Shown: positions 17,765-27,400, counted from the first letter of the stretch. The stretch is 64,000 bases of DNA from Delftia acidovorans (GCA_031286585.1 JAITUC010000010.1:1-64000); one strand, 5' to 3'. The notes: a model not told the origin generated them from the sequence alone. Translations and numbers: made by a program.

Positions 17765-18925
17765 ATGCAGGTTTTCTGGTTCATTCCCACCCACGGCGAC
17801 AGCCGCTACCTCGGCACGGCCGAGGGTGCCCGCCCGCTCAGCCACGACTATGTCAAGCAGGTCGCCATCGCGGCCGACAGCCTGGGCTACGAGGGCGTGC
17901 TGATTCCCACGGGACGCTCCTGCGAGGACCCCTGGGTCGTCGCCTCCAGCCTGATTCCGGTCACGCAGCGCCTGAAGTTCCTGGTCGCCGTGCGCCCGGG
18001 CCTGCACCAGCCCAGCCTGGCGGCGCGCATGGCCGCATCGTTCGACCGCCTGTCGGGCGGGCGGCTGCTGATCAACCTGGTCACGGGCGGCGACCGCGCC
18101 GAGCTGGAGGGCGACGGCGTCTTCCTGGACCATGCGCAGCGCTATGAGCAGTCGGCCGAGTTCATCCGCATCTGGCGCGAGATCCTTGAGCGCAGCCATG
18201 AGGGCGGCACGCTCGACTACGAAGGTGAACACCTCTCGGTCAAGGGCGCCAAGCTGTTGTTCCCGCCGCTGCAAAAGCCGTATCCGCCCGTGTACTTCGG
18301 CGGTTCGTCCGAGGCCGCGCACGACCTGGCCGCCGAGCAGGTCGATGCCTACCTGACCTGGGGCGAGCCCCCGGCCGAGGTGGCCAAGAAGGTGGCCGAT
18401 GTGCGCGAGAAGGCGGCGCGCCATGGGCGTACCGTGAAGTTCGGCATCCGCCTGCACGTCATCGTGCGCGAGACCGAGGAAGAGGCCTGGGCCGATGCCG
18501 ATCGCCTGATCAGCCGCCTCAAGGACGAGACCGTGGTCCAGGCCCAGGCCGCCTTCGCGCGCATGGATTCGGAAGGCCAGCGCCGCATGGCGGCCCTGCA
18601 TGCCGGCGGCAGCCGCCGCACGCGGGCGGAACTGGAGATCAGCCCCAACCTCTGGGCCGGCGTGGGCCTGGTGCGCGGGGGCGCGGGAACGGCCCTGGTG
18701 GGGGATGCGCAGACCGTGGCCGACCGCATCAAGGAGTACGCGGATCTGGGCATAGACACCTTTGTGCTGTCCGGCTATCCGCACCTGGAAGAGGCCTACC
18801 GCTTTGCCGAACTGGTCTTTCCGCTGCTGCCGCTGTCCGTGCGCGACAGGCTGGCTGGCGGCGTGGGCGGGCCCCTGGGCGAGACCGTTGCCAACCTGTA
18901 CTCGCCGCGCGCGTCGCAAAGCTGA
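17765..18925 (+). CDS. ssuD: FMNH2-dependent alkanesulfonate monooxygenase (SsuD)
   Basis: 386-aa cytosolic luciferase-like monooxygenase that splits alkanesulfonates into aldehyde and sulfite with FMNH2 and O2. [36 protein letters not shown] and [21 protein letters not shown] are strongly family-typical, and the length matches E. coli SsuD (381). It needs a flavin reductase, and no ssuE is present in this operon. The FMN reductase at 57836 is one possible partner. Confidence 0.96.
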   Translation: MQVFWFIPTHGDSRYLGTAEGARPLSHDYVKQVAIAADSLGYEGVLIPTGRSCEDPWVVASSLIPVTQRLKFLVAVRPGLHQPSLAARMAASFDRLSGGRLLINLVTGGDRAELEGDGVFLDHAQRYEQSAEFIRIWREILERSHEGGTLDYEGEHLSVKGAKLLFPPLQKPYPPVYFGGSSEAAHDLAAEQVDAYLTWGEPPAEVAKKVADVREKAARHGRTVKFGIRLHVIVRETEEEAWADADRLISRLKDETVVQAQAAFARMDSEGQRRMAALHAGGSRRTRAELEISPNLWAGVGLVRGGAGTALVGDAQTVADRIKEYADLGIDTFVLSGYPHLEEAYRFAELVFPLLPLSVRDRLAGGVGGPLGETVANLYSPRASQS

Positions 18926-18935
18926 AGGAGTGCGC

Positions 18936-19787
18936 ATGTCCGATGCACGTACCGTTACTGCGCTGCCGGCCGCCTCGGCCCCCCCGGCTGGCGATTCCTG
19001 GTCGCCGCTGCTGCGCTTTGCGGCCGGCGTGGGCCGCCGACTGGTGCCCTGGCTGGTGCCGCTGGCGCTGATCGCCGTCTGGCAGGCCGCCTCGGCCTTC
19101 GGCTGGCTGTCCACGCGGGTGCTGCCCGCTCCGCTGGATGTGCTGCGCGCCGCGCAGGCGCTGGCCGAGTCGGGGGAACTGCTCAAGCATGTGCAGGTCA
19201 GCGCGGGCCGCGCCCTGGGCGGGCTGGCCATCGGCGGAGGCCTGGGGCTGGCGCTGGGCCTGCTCACGGGATCGCTGCGCTGGGCCGAAACGCTGCTGGA
19301 CTCCACCATCCAGATGGTGCGCAACATCCCCGCGTTGGCGCTGATTCCGCTGGTCATCCTGTGGTTCGGCATCGACGAGAGCGCCAAGCTGTTCCTGATC
19401 AGCGTGTCGGTGTTCTTTCCCATCTACCTGAACACCTTCCACGGCATACGCAATGTGGACCCGGCGCTGATCGAGATGGGGCGCAGCTACGGCCTCACGC
19501 GCTGGCAGCTGTACCGCGAGGTCATCCTGCCGGGCGCGCTGTCCTCCATCCTGGTCGGCCTGCGTTTCTCGCTGGGCCTGATGTGGGTGATCCTGATCGT
19601 GGCCGAGACCATCTCGGCGCAGTCGGGCATTGGCTACCTGACCATGAACGCCCGCGAGTTCCTGCAGACCGACGTGGTGCTGGTCGGCATCCTGCTATAT
19701 GCCCTGCTGGGCAAGCTGGCCGACTGGTTTGCGCGTGCGCTGGAGCACTGGTGGCTGCGCTGGCATCCGGGCTACCAGCCCAAGTGA
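18936..19787 (+). CDS. ssuC: Aliphatic sulfonate ABC transporter permease (SsuC)
   Basis: 283-aa inner-membrane permease with about six helices. The EAA-loop region EMGRSYGLTRWQLYREVILPGA contacts the ATPase. GAAGGAG stands 5-6 bases before ATG 18936, ten bases after the ssuD stop. It carries sulfonates from SsuA-type proteins into the cytosol. Confidence 0.94.
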   Translation: MSDARTVTALPAASAPPAGDSWSPLLRFAAGVGRRLVPWLVPLALIAVWQAASAFGWLSTRVLPAPLDVLRAAQALAESGELLKHVQVSAGRALGGLAIGGGLGLALGLLTGSLRWAETLLDSTIQMVRNIPALALIPLVILWFGIDESAKLFLISVSVFFPIYLNTFHGIRNVDPALIEMGRSYGLTRWQLYREVILPGALSSILVGLRFSLGLMWVILIVAETISAQSGIGYLTMNAREFLQTDVVLVGILLYALLGKLADWFARALEHWWLRWHPGYQPK

Positions 19788-19802
19788 CACAAGGAGCACG
19801 AC

Positions 19803-20783
19803 ATGAGCCGATGGAACCGTATGAAGACCACGCTGGTACAGGCCGTGGAGCTGAACACCACCGCGCCGGCGATGGCCTGGGAGGCATCGTTCGATGCCGA
19901 TGGCCTGGACGTCAGCGACCGCCTGGCCCAGAACGACGATGCGCCGCAGTCCGCATCCCCCCAATCCGCACCGCGCCGTGGCGTGCGCCTGCAGGCCGGC
20001 GGGCTGACCAAGCGCTACGGCCAGCGCGAGGTGCTGCATGAAGTGCAGCTGCAGGTGGAGCCCGGCGAGTTTGTCGCCATCGTGGGCCGCAGCGGCTGCG
20101 GCAAGAGCACCTTGCTGCGCCTGGTGGCGGGGCTGGAGCAGGCCACGGCCGGCACCTTGCTGCTGGACGGTGAGCCCGCAAGGGCCGTGCAGGGTGCCCA
20201 GGGCGGCACGCGCATCATGTTCCAGGATGCGCGCCTGCTGCCCTGGCGGCGTGTGCTGGCCAATGTGACGCTGGGCCTGCCCGCCTCGGCCCAGGAGCGG
20301 GGCCGCGAAGTGCTGGCCCAGGTCGGCCTGGCCGACCGCGAGGGCGAATGGCCGGCGCGCCTGTCCGGCGGCCAGCGCCAGCGCGTGGCCCTGGCGCGTG
20401 CCCTGGTGCACCGCCCGCAACTGCTGCTGCTGGACGAGCCGCTGGGCGCGCTCGATGCGCTCACCCGCATAGAGATGCACCGCCTGATCGAAGGCCTGTG
20501 GCAGCGCCACGGCTTCACGGCGCTGCTGGTCACCCATGACGTTCAGGAGGCCGTGGCCCTGGCCGACCGCGTGGTGCTGATCGAGGACGGCCGCATCGCG
20601 CTTGATGAACGCATCGCCCTGCCACGGCCGCGCGTGCACGGCAGCGTGGCGCTGGCTTCCATCGAGCAACGCATCCTCGACCGCGTGCTGCAAAAGCCCG
20701 CTGCCGAGCCCCCATCCAATCCGCTGACCGACACCACGGCCTGGCCCGGCGTGCCGGCCCATGGCCTGCGCTGGGCGGTCTGA
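19803..20783 (+). CDS. ssuB: Aliphatic sulfonate ABC transporter ATP-binding protein (SsuB)
   Basis: 326-aa ATPase: Walker [11 protein letters not shown]-loop [13 protein letters not shown], signature [16 protein letters not shown], Walker [15 protein letters not shown]-loop [11 protein letters not shown]. It is about 60 residues longer at the N-terminus than E. coli SsuB. The extension (about 1-62) is low in conserved features but is preceded by a good AAGGAG site, so I keep this start. Confidence 0.94.
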   Translation: MSRWNRMKTTLVQAVELNTTAPAMAWEASFDADGLDVSDRLAQNDDAPQSASPQSAPRRGVRLQAGGLTKRYGQREVLHEVQLQVEPGEFVAIVGRSGCGKSTLLRLVAGLEQATAGTLLLDGEPARAVQGAQGGTRIMFQDARLLPWRRVLANVTLGLPASAQERGREVLAQVGLADREGEWPARLSGGQRQRVALARALVHRPQLLLLDEPLGALDALTRIEMHRLIEGLWQRHGFTALLVTHDVQEAVALADRVVLIEDGRIALDERIALPRPRVHGSVALASIEQRILDRVLQKPAAEPPSNPLTDTTAWPGVPAHGLRWAV

Positions 20784-20840
20784 CTTTTCGTTTTCCCCCC
20801 AACCTTCCCTTTGATCCCTTTTGATTTCCAGGAGAAAAAC

Positions 20841-21056
20841 ATGTCCATTCAAGCCATCAACGTGCGCAACCAGTTCAAGGGCCAGGTGCGCGAAATCATC
20901 CGTGGCGACGTTGTCTCCGAAGTCGACGTGCAGACGCCCTGGGGCGTGGTCACCTCGGTCATCACCACGCGCTCGGTGGACGAGCTGGGCCTGGTCGTAG
21001 GCTCCGACGTGGTGGCCCTGGTCAAGTCCACCGAAGTGTCCATTGCCAAGCTCTGA
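20841..21056 (+). CDS. ssuF: Molbindin/TOBE-domain protein (SsuF-like)
   Basis: 71-aa single Mop/TOBE domain: NVRNQFKGQVREIIRGDV and VTSVITTRSVDELGLVVGSD are the molbindin pattern that binds molybdate or related oxyanions in oligomers. CAGGAG precedes the ATG. It closes the ssu operon, as ssuF does in the Pseudomonas putida ssuEADCBF operon, where it was reported necessary for sulfonate use. Why an oxyanion binder is needed there is not settled. Confidence 0.88.
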   Translation: MSIQAINVRNQFKGQVREIIRGDVVSEVDVQTPWGVVTSVITTRSVDELGLVVGSDVVALVKSTEVSIAKL

Positions 21057-21084
21057 GGCCAGGCAATGAAGGCACTGCCGATGC

Positions 21085-21564
21085 TCAACCGCCCCAGAGC
21101 ATCGGCTTGTTGACCATGAGGTAGTAGGTCACGGCCATGGCGATGAAGGCCGGGTAGCCCAGCGCTTCCCAGCGCCGGGCATAGACGGCATACAGCGCTG
21201 GAAGGGCGGCCTGCGCTGCGTCCGCACCGCGCGCCATGGCGGCCATGCGCATCTGCAACCAGACCACGGGCAGCCAGCAGGCGCCGGCCAGCAGGTACAG
21301 GCCCAGCGACAATGCCAGCCACGGCGTGGTCAGTGGCCAGCCCGCCATGTGGGCCATGGCGATGCCGCTCAACGGCTGTATGACCACGCAGGGCGTGGTG
21401 AACCACCAATCGGCACGCACCACCAGACGGCTGACCACGGCCTGGGCCGCAACGCTGCCGCTGCGGTTGGCGAAGAACATGTAGAAGGCCGAGCCCAGGC
21501 CGGTGCCGACCAGCAGCACGCTGGATGCGATATGCAGCGTCTTGAGCAACAGATACAGATTCAT
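21085..21564 (-). CDS. DUF2269 family membrane protein
   Basis: 159-aa protein with four hydrophobic segments, starting MNLYLLLKTLHIASSVLLVG and containing NRSGSVAAQAVVSRLVVRADWWFT, as in DUF2269. Its ATG overlaps the TGA of the DoxX-like gene (ATGA), so the two are coupled. Function unknown; last gene of the GbsR-controlled set. Confidence 0.75.
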   Translation of the reverse strand: MNLYLLLKTLHIASSVLLVGTGLGSAFYMFFANRSGSVAAQAVVSRLVVRADWWFTTPCVVIQPLSGIAMAHMAGWPLTTPWLALSLGLYLLAGACWLPVVWLQMRMAAMARGADAAQAALPALYAVYARRWEALGYPAFIAMAVTYYLMVNKPMLWGG

Positions 21565-21986
21565 GGGGACTCCTGGGGCATGTCCTTTGATGCGATGGGG
21601 GCCGGCAACAGATGCAGCAGGTGCATCAGCATGGCGGCGATCGGCAGGTTCTTGAGCAGTGGCCCCAGCGGGTGCAGCCACAGCGTGGGCTGCAGCACCG
21701 TGGCCAGCACGGTCATGGCGGCCATCAGCAGCAAGGCCGCCAGATAGCTCTCCCGGCCGGGCCGCAGCCATAGCGCCAGGCCCACGGCCAGATCGGCCAG
21801 CAGGCCGCTCCAGACCAGAAAGGCCTGCCAGCGTGCGTCGTGGATGCCGGCATCGGCCAGCACCTGCACGCTCAGGCCGCGGTGCTCGATGGCGCTGACC
21901 AGGGCCGTGCCCAGCCAGACGGCGATCAGGCTCAAATGCATGGTGCGCAGCGCCGCGGGAACCTGGTCCAAGCGCTGCTCAGCCAT
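21561..21986 (-). CDS. DoxX-like small membrane protein
   Basis: 141 aa with four predicted helices; LSLIAVWLGTALVSAI and LLKNLPIAAMLMHLLHLL resemble the DoxX-like (DoxX_3) family, often fused to or next to NAD(P)-binding epimerases. Here it overlaps the SDR gene start-to-stop by 8 bp. Role unknown, possibly membrane redox or quinone-linked. Confidence 0.65.
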   Translation of the reverse strand: MAEQRLDQVPAALRTMHLSLIAVWLGTALVSAIEHRGLSVQVLADAGIHDARWQAFLVWSGLLADLAVGLALWLRPGRESYLAALLLMAAMTVLATVLQPTLWLHPLGPLLKNLPIAAMLMHLLHLLPAPIASKDMPQESP

Positions 21987-22848
21987 GGCGCAAGGTGCTC
22001 AGCAACTGGGCGGGCGCAATGCCGGGCCGGCCCAGCAGGTCCTGCAGGCCAGCCGGGTCCGTGACGTTGTCGCTGGCCAGCAGCGCCAAGGTCTCGCTGC
22101 ACCAGGGCGAGGCGCTGACCCAGTCGCCGGCGCGTGCGCTGGCCCGGCTGAGCCAGCCGGGCAGGGCGCCCACGCGTGCAGGGGCGCGGCCCATCTGCGC
22201 GCGCAGGCTGGCAATCAGTGCCGCCAGCGGCAAGGGCAGGGGGCCGCCGATCTCGATCAGGCCCACGGGCTCGGGGCGCGTCACCAGGCCGGCCACGGCC
22301 TCGGCCAGGTCGCGCACGGCCACGGGCTGCACGCGGGCCTCCAGCACGGGGCGCGGCAGCAGCAGCGCCGGCAGGCGCGCCATGGACAGGAACATCTCGC
22401 TGCTGGCCCCGCCGGCGCCGAACACCACGCTGGGCCGCACCACGCAGCCCTGCAGGTGGCCTGCCGCCGTGAGCGCCAGCAGGTGCTCGTCAGCGGCACG
22501 CTTGGTGGTGGCATAGCGCGTGGCACTGTCTTCTATGCCCAGGGCCGATATCTGCACCACCCGCCGCACGCCGGTAGCGGCGCAGGCATCGAACAGAGCG
22601 ATGGGGGCCCGGGCGTGCATGGCATCAATGGGCCGGGAGGCGCTGTCGCGCAGCACGCCCACGGCATTGACCACGGCGTCCACGCCCGCCAGGTGCGGCA
22701 GCCAGACGTCGGGCGTGGTGGCCTTGGCGTAGTCGAGCGCAGGCAGGGAGCGGCGGCTGCGCGCCACCGGGTCATGGCCGGCCAGGGCCAGCAGGTTGAC
22801 GATATGGCGGCCGATGAAGCCCGTGCCGCCGCAGACCAGGATGCGCAT
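21979..22848 (-). CDS. NAD(P)-binding SDR-family protein (NDUFA9/atypical extended type)
   Basis: 289 aa with an N-terminal Rossmann motif MRILVCGGTGFIGRHIVNLL. The usual YxxxK is represented by YATTKRAADEH near residue 117-127. NDUFA9-like atypical SDRs (COG0702) look like this and may bind NADP without classic dehydrogenase activity. It lies directly downstream of the GbsR-family gene, with a degenerate copy of the regulator's likely operator in between. Confidence 0.82.
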   Translation of the reverse strand: MRILVCGGTGFIGRHIVNLLALAGHDPVARSRRSLPALDYAKATTPDVWLPHLAGVDAVVNAVGVLRDSASRPIDAMHARAPIALFDACAATGVRRVVQISALGIEDSATRYATTKRAADEHLLALTAAGHLQGCVVRPSVVFGAGGASSEMFLSMARLPALLLPRPVLEARVQPVAVRDLAEAVAGLVTRPEPVGLIEIGGPLPLPLAALIASLRAQMGRAPARVGALPGWLSRASARAGDWVSASPWCSETLALLASDNVTDPAGLQDLLGRPGIAPAQLLSTLRHG

Positions 22849-22855
22849 GGTGATC

Positions 22856-22883
22856 TCCAGTTTCTCTTGTGACGGAAATTTCA
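22856..22883. promoter_or_regulatory. Degenerate second copy of the GbsR-gene operator
   Basis: On the minus strand, TGAAATTTCC-N8-AGAAACTGGA: same arm length, same 8-bp spacer and similar spacer sequence (GTCACAAG versus GTCAAGAG) as the perfect site at 23471-23498. It begins on the stop codon of the regulator gene and ends 7 bp before the SDR start codon. Confidence 0.5.
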
Positions 22884-23450
22884 GGCTGGGCGCCGGCGCT
22901 TGGCCGCGGTGGCCGTGGAGGCCCCCGCCTCGGAGCGCACGAAGCGCTGCACGCTGGCGCCCAGGCGCAGCAGCTTGTCCAGCGTGGAGGGCGACAGGCG
23001 CAGCATTTCATCGGTCCAGATGCCCAGTGACTCCATGAGGCGCAGCGTCTCGTGCACGCGGTCCTGGGTGTCGGGGGATTCGGCATCGAAGCCAGGCTCG
23101 GCGATCAGCTCGCGCAGCATCTCCGAGGTGGGATCGAATTCGCGCAGCTTGCGCTCGCGCACGATGGTGCGCAGCAGCTCCCAGACATCGGACGAGGTCT
23201 CGAAATAGTCGCGGCGGTCGCCAGGCCTGCGGCTGGTGCGGATCAGCTCCCAGCCTTGCAGTTCCTTGAGGCTGTTGCTCACATTGGAGCGAGCGGCGCC
23301 CAGCGTGTCGGCAATCTCTTCCGCGTTGAGCGGGCGGCCATGGAAGAACAGCAGGGCGTGGATCTGGGCGACCGTGCGGTTCACTCCCCAGGAACTGCCC
23401 ATGTCGCCCCAGTGGTGGATGAAACGGTGTGCGATGGGACTCAGTTGCAT
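22881..23450 (-). CDS. GbsR/MarR-family transcriptional regulator
   Basis: 189 aa. The winged helix covers about residues 25-90 (QIHALLFFHGRPLNAEEIADT, SNVSNSLKELQGWELI, RRPGDRRDYF), as in the GbsR branch of MarR proteins. The C-terminal part is helical and ends in a basic tail. A perfect 10-bp inverted repeat lies 20 bp upstream, which suggests autorepression and control of the co-directional SDR, DoxX-like and DUF2269 genes. The inducer is unknown. Confidence 0.85.
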   Translation of the reverse strand: MQLSPIAHRFIHHWGDMGSSWGVNRTVAQIHALLFFHGRPLNAEEIADTLGAARSNVSNSLKELQGWELIRTSRRPGDRRDYFETSSDVWELLRTIVRERKLREFDPTSEMLRELIAEPGFDAESPDTQDRVHETLRLMESLGIWTDEMLRLSPSTLDKLLRLGASVQRFVRSEAGASTATAAKRRRPA

Positions 23451-23470
23451 GGCCTCAGTGTCTGCAGGCC

Positions 23471-23498
23471 TGAAATTTCTGTCAAGAGAGAAATTTCA
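23471..23498. promoter_or_regulatory. Perfect inverted repeat upstream of the GbsR/MarR gene
   Basis: TGAAATTTCT, 8-bp spacer, AGAAATTTCA: both arms match at all 10 positions. It is centred about 34 bp upstream of the start codon at 23450, a typical place for an autoregulatory operator. Confidence 0.7.
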
Positions 23499-23633
23499 AA
23501 AATCGAAGAATCGAGACCGGCTGCAGCGCGGAGGAGGCTGCAGGGGCGGGACATGGGCTGCTCCATAATGCTGGGCAGCCTGGCCTGCCACCCAGTACAT
23601 ACACAGGCGGGCCGCCGTTTTGAGGGAAACACC

Positions 23634-23951
23634 ATGACTGCTGTGCAAAACCTGCGTGCCATCACCGTGCTGGCCGCCTGCGCGCTGGCGCAGGCCGCGT
23701 CTGCCGCCTGCTATTCCATCTACACGCCCGAGCAGGAGCTGATCTACCGCTCCAACCGCCCGCCGGTGGACCTGACCTTGCCGCTGCACCAGACCGTGGA
23801 CAAGATCGAGCGCGGCGCCACCATGGTGTTCACGCTGGACGAGTTCAACTGCATCACTGAAATCAATCTGCTGGCCGAGCGCGAGCAACTGGCCCGGGCG
23901 CGCCAGGAGCGGCAGCGGGACCTGGGTCGCAGCAGCACTCCGCGATCCTGA
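23634..23951 (+). CDS. Small secreted protein of unknown function
   Basis: 105 aa. A clear signal peptide (residues 1-27, ending ALAQAASAA) is followed by [30 protein letters not shown] and a C-terminal Arg/Gln-rich tail. Two cysteines (CYSIY and FNCIT) could form a disulfide in the periplasm. It lies on its own between the regulator and rlmD. I do not recognise a named family. Confidence 0.75.
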   Translation: MTAVQNLRAITVLAACALAQAASAACYSIYTPEQELIYRSNRPPVDLTLPLHQTVDKIERGATMVFTLDEFNCITEINLLAEREQLARARQERQRDLGRSSTPRS

Positions 23952-24027
23952 GAGGTCAAAGCAAGTTGGGGGCTTTTTTGGGGAGCCGCCACCAGCGCAA
24001 GGGGAGAGCCTGAGACAATCGTGCCCC

Positions 24028-25500
24028 ATGAGTGAACCCCGCGACAACAAGATCCCCGACAACCTGCCCGAAGCCGACACTGACGCCCCTGCACTGCCCG
24101 AAGGCTGGCTGCAGGTGCTGTCCATGGATATGGACGCCCAGGGCGTGGCCCGCAAGAGCGATGGCAAGGTGGTATTCATCGACGGCGCCCTGCCTACCGA
24201 ACTGGTCAGCGCCAACACCCATCGCAAGAAGAACAACTGGGAAGCCGCCAGCCTGACGGCCATCCACCGCGAATCCTCCCAGCGCGTGCGCCCTGGCTGC
24301 CCGAATTTCGGTCTGCACGCCGGTGCCTGCGGCGGCTGCAAGATGCAGCATCTGCATGTGAGCGCCCAGGTGGCCATCAAGCAGCGCGTGCTGGAAGACA
24401 ATCTCTGGCATCTGGCCAAGGTCAAGCCCGAGACGCTGCTGCGCCCCATTGAGGGTCCGTCGTGGGCCTACCGTTTCCGCTCGCGCCTGTCGGTGCGCTA
24501 TGTGGCCAAGAAGGGCAAGGTGCTGGTGGGCTTTCACGAGCGCAAGAGCCGCTACATCGCCGACATGGAGACCTGCAAGATCCTGCCGCCCCATGTGGAC
24601 GCCATGCTGTTGCCCATGCGCGCGCTGATCGCCTCCATGGATGCGCGCGAAACCTGCCCGCAGATCGAGGTTGCCTGCGGCGACTCCGTCACGGCCCTGG
24701 TGCTGCGCCATCTGGAGCCGCTGTCCGAGGACGACCAGGCCCGGCTGCGGGCCTTCGCAGTCGAGCACAACGTGCAGTGGTGGCTGCAGCCCAAGGGCCC
24801 TGACACCGTGCACCTCATGGAGCAGGGCGGCGCCCAGCTCGACTATGGCCTGCCCGATTTCGGCATCACCATGCCGTTCAAGCCCACGGACTTCACCCAG
24901 GTCAATCCGCACATCAACCGCGTGCTGGTCACGCGCGCGCTGCGCCTGCTGGATGTCAAGAAGGACGAGCGGGTGATCGACTGGTTCTGCGGTCTGGGCA
25001 ACTTCACCCTTCCCCTGGCCACGCAGGCGCGCGAGGTGCTGGGCATCGAGGGCAGCGACACCCTGGTCAAGCGCTCCCATGAAAACTACGCGGCCAACAA
25101 CGCACAGCGCGCGGAGGGCGACAAGCTCGCGCCCACGGGCTTTGTGGCGCGCAACCTGTTCGAGATGACGCCCGAGATGCTGTTCGCCGACGGCGTGGCC
25201 GGCAAGTGGCTGGTCGATCCGCCGCGCGAAGGCGCGTTTGCTCTGTCCAAGGCCCTGGCAGACATCCACCAGGCGCGCATCGGTGCCGAAGGCGCCGAGC
25301 CCCTGCCGGCAGGTCACGAGTCTTGGCGCTTTCCCGAGCGCATCGTCTATGTCAGCTGCAATCCCGCAACGCTGGCGCGCGATGCCGGCCTTCTGGTGCA
25401 TCTGGCGGGCTATCGCTGTGTGTCGGCAGGCGTGGTCAACATGTTCCCGCACACGGCCCATGTGGAGAGCATGGCGGTGTTCGAGCGCTGCGCAGACTGA
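24028..25500 (+). CDS. rlmD: 23S rRNA (uracil(1939)-C(5))-methyltransferase RlmD
   Basis: 490 aa, SAM-dependent. An N-terminal TRAM-like region is followed by the [4Fe-4S] cysteines in [17 protein letters not shown] (about 92-110). The methyltransferase core has [12 protein letters not shown], and the catalytic region is VDPPREGA, then [12 protein letters not shown] with the nucleophilic Cys. Slightly longer than E. coli RlmD (433). A terminator follows at 25525-25559. Confidence 0.94.
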   Translation: MSEPRDNKIPDNLPEADTDAPALPEGWLQVLSMDMDAQGVARKSDGKVVFIDGALPTELVSANTHRKKNNWEAASLTAIHRESSQRVRPGCPNFGLHAGACGGCKMQHLHVSAQVAIKQRVLEDNLWHLAKVKPETLLRPIEGPSWAYRFRSRLSVRYVAKKGKVLVGFHERKSRYIADMETCKILPPHVDAMLLPMRALIASMDARETCPQIEVACGDSVTALVLRHLEPLSEDDQARLRAFAVEHNVQWWLQPKGPDTVHLMEQGGAQLDYGLPDFGITMPFKPTDFTQVNPHINRVLVTRALRLLDVKKDERVIDWFCGLGNFTLPLATQAREVLGIEGSDTLVKRSHENYAANNAQRAEGDKLAPTGFVARNLFEMTPEMLFADGVAGKWLVDPPREGAFALSKALADIHQARIGAEGAEPLPAGHESWRFPERIVYVSCNPATLARDAGLLVHLAGYRCVSAGVVNMFPHTAHVESMAVFERCAD

Positions 25501-25524
25501 CGGCCTTGCTGCCTGCGCCATGAA

Positions 25525-25559
25525 AAAAGCCGTGGAGCCCTCGGGCGGCCACGGCTTTT
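25525..25559 (+). terminator. Rho-independent terminator of rlmD
   Basis: AAAAGCCGTGG paired with CCACGGCTTTT, 13-base loop; T and A tracts on both sides, so it could act on both strands. Confidence 0.8.
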
Positions 25560-25615
25560 CAACGGGTGAATCCAGATCTCGAATCCCAAATCCCGAATCC
25601 GGATCTCAAAAGGGG

Positions 25616-25975
25616 TCAGCTGCGATTGCGGCCTGAGGACGGTTCGGCGGGCGCCTCGTCCTTGTCATTGCGGCGGCGGTCGCTCTGGCCCAGGACCGAA
25701 GGCGTGCCCTCCATCTTGTTGGCGCGCATGTACTCGTCCATATCCTTCCAGCCTGCAAACACCAGGGCCTTGGACGATTTGGGGTTGAGCGTGTAGCAAT
25801 CCTCCAGCCCGCGCAGGGCATGGCGGCACGCTCCGCCGATGGCCTTGGCCTCGGCCTCCTTGGCCACGGTGCGGGGGTCCGGTCCCAGGCCCGGAATATC
25901 ATCCAGCTTGCAGCCGGCGAGCAGCGTGGGCAGCAGCAGGATGGCGAAGGTGCGGGGAAGATTAGGCATGGTCAT
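25616..25975 (-). CDS. Putative lipoprotein
   Basis: 119 aa. The N-terminus MPNLPRTFAILLLPTLLAGCK has a lipobox (LLAGC), so it should be lipidated at Cys about 22. The mature part has two further cysteines (GGACRHALRGLEDCYTLNP), possibly disulfide-linked, and a charged C-terminus. Two in-frame ATG codons (25975, 25969) are both possible. Family not recognised. Confidence 0.75.
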   Translation of the reverse strand: MTMPNLPRTFAILLLPTLLAGCKLDDIPGLGPDPRTVAKEAEAKAIGGACRHALRGLEDCYTLNPKSSKALVFAGWKDMDEYMRANKMEGTPSVLGQSDRRRNDKDEAPAEPSSGRNRS

Positions 25976-26046
25976 CTTGAGGAGATTATCGGCAGGCCCC
26001 GGGAGAAGTTGAGTCCGCTTTGCACAAATGATGATCCCGACATGCA

Positions 26047-26070
26047 AAAGGCCTCCCGGAGGAGGCCTTT
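26047..26070 (-). terminator. Terminator between BI-1 gene and lipoprotein gene
   Basis: AAAGGCCTCC paired with GGAGGCCTTT, 4-base loop; positioned just past the BI-1-family gene on the minus strand. Confidence 0.7.
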
Positions 26071-26109
26071 GGTGTGCAGCAGGGAAGGCAAAGCCTTCCG
26101 CATGCGGCA

Positions 26110-26802
26110 TCAGTCGCGTTCGCCGCCCATGATGCCCAGCAGGGCCAGCAGGCTCTGGAACACGTTGAACAGGTCCAGGTACAGAGCCAGCGTGGCGCTG
26201 ATGTAGTTGGTCTCGCCGCCGTCCATGATCTGCTTGAGGTCATAGAGCATGTAGGCGCTGAAGATGCCGATGGCCGCCACCGAGATCGCCATCATGCCGG
26301 CCGTGGAGCCGATGAAGACGTTGATGATGGACCCGACGAACAGCACCAGCACGCCGACGAACAGGAACTTGCCCATGCCCGACAGGTCGCGCTTGATAAC
26401 CGTGGCCAGCGAGGCCATGACCAGGAACACGCCGGCCGTGCCTGCAAAGGCGGTCATGATCAGCTCGGAGCCGTTCTTGAAGCCCAGGATCATGCCGATC
26501 ATGCGCGACAGCATCAGGCCCATGAAGAACGTGAAGCCCAGAAGCACGGGAATGCCGGCTGCCGAGTGCTTTGTCTTCTCGATGGCGAACATGAAGCCGA
26601 AGGCGCCGCCCAGGAAGACGATCAACCCCAGCCCGCCGCTCAGCGAGCGCGTGATGCCCGTGGCCACGCCCAGCCAAGCGCCCAGCACGGTGGGGAGAAG
26701 ACTCAGGGCCAGCAGCCAGTAGGTGTTGCGCAATACGCGATTGCGCTCTTGCTGCGAGACACCGTAGCCCGCAGAGCCCAGTGTGGTGACTTGATCATTC
26801 AT
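26110..26802 (-). CDS. Bax inhibitor-1/YccA family membrane protein
   Basis: 230 aa with seven predicted transmembrane helices, beginning MNDQVTTLGSAGYGVSQQER. FVGSIINVFIGSTAGMMAIS and SAYMLYDLKQIMDGGETNYI are typical of the BI-1/YccA group, with the conserved acidic residues of the family near the C-terminus. TAGGAGG lies upstream of the ATG. E. coli YccA interacts with the FtsH protease; a channel or protease-modulating role is inferred only. Confidence 0.9.
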   Translation of the reverse strand: MNDQVTTLGSAGYGVSQQERNRVLRNTYWLLALSLLPTVLGAWLGVATGITRSLSGGLGLIVFLGGAFGFMFAIEKTKHSAAGIPVLLGFTFFMGLMLSRMIGMILGFKNGSELIMTAFAGTAGVFLVMASLATVIKRDLSGMGKFLFVGVLVLFVGSIINVFIGSTAGMMAISVAAIGIFSAYMLYDLKQIMDGGETNYISATLALYLDLFNVFQSLLALLGIMGGERD

Positions 26803-26992
26803 GTGGCCAGTCCTCCTAAGGAGTGTTGTTGCGACTTGCCCATTCTAGGTGGCGGCTTGCGCGCGACTTGCAATACCCTGAGCCGCCGCCATGGTTTGGT
26901 TTCGAATGTTTTGTTCTGCGCATGCATTGTCAGTCCTCATACGATTGCTATGCTTATAGGACATTTGTGATGGAATGGATAATTGGAATCCT

Positions 26993-27400
26993 ATGAAGAC
27001 CAAGCATGAACTCGAACTGGCCGACGTGAAGGCCATTGCCGCCGCCGCAGAAGCCGAGGCGCTGAAGAACAAGTGGGCCGTGACCATTGCCATTGTCGAT
27101 GACGGCGGCCACCTGCTGTGGCTGCAGCGCCTGGATGGCGCCGCAGCCGTGTCGGCCCACATCGCTCCGTCCAAGGCCCGCTCGGCGGCCCTGGGCCGCC
27201 GCGATACCAAGGGCTATGAAGAGATGATCAACAACGGCCGCACGGCCTTCCTGAGCGCACCCACGCTGGATGGCCTGCTCGAAGGTGGCGTTGCCATCAT
27301 GAAGGACGGCCAATGCCTGGGCGCCGTGGGCGTCAGCGGCGTCAAGGCCAGCGAGGATGCGCAGGTCGCCAGCGCCGGCATTGCTGCCCTGGGCCTGTAA
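26993..27400 (+). CDS. GlcG/HbpS-family protein
   Basis: 135 aa, cytosolic, without a signal peptide. The fold signature is ADVKAIAAAAEAEALKNKW, VTIAIVDDGGHLLWLQRLDGA and GGVAIMKDGQCLGAVGVSG. The family includes HbpS, which binds heme, and GlcG of glycolate operons; the ligand here is unknown. ATG 26993 gives the usual N-terminus; an in-frame ATG six codons upstream is possible. A perfect-stem terminator follows. Confidence 0.82.
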   Translation: MKTKHELELADVKAIAAAAEAEALKNKWAVTIAIVDDGGHLLWLQRLDGAAAVSAHIAPSKARSAALGRRDTKGYEEMINNGRTAFLSAPTLDGLLEGGVAIMKDGQCLGAVGVSGVKASEDAQVASAGIAALGL

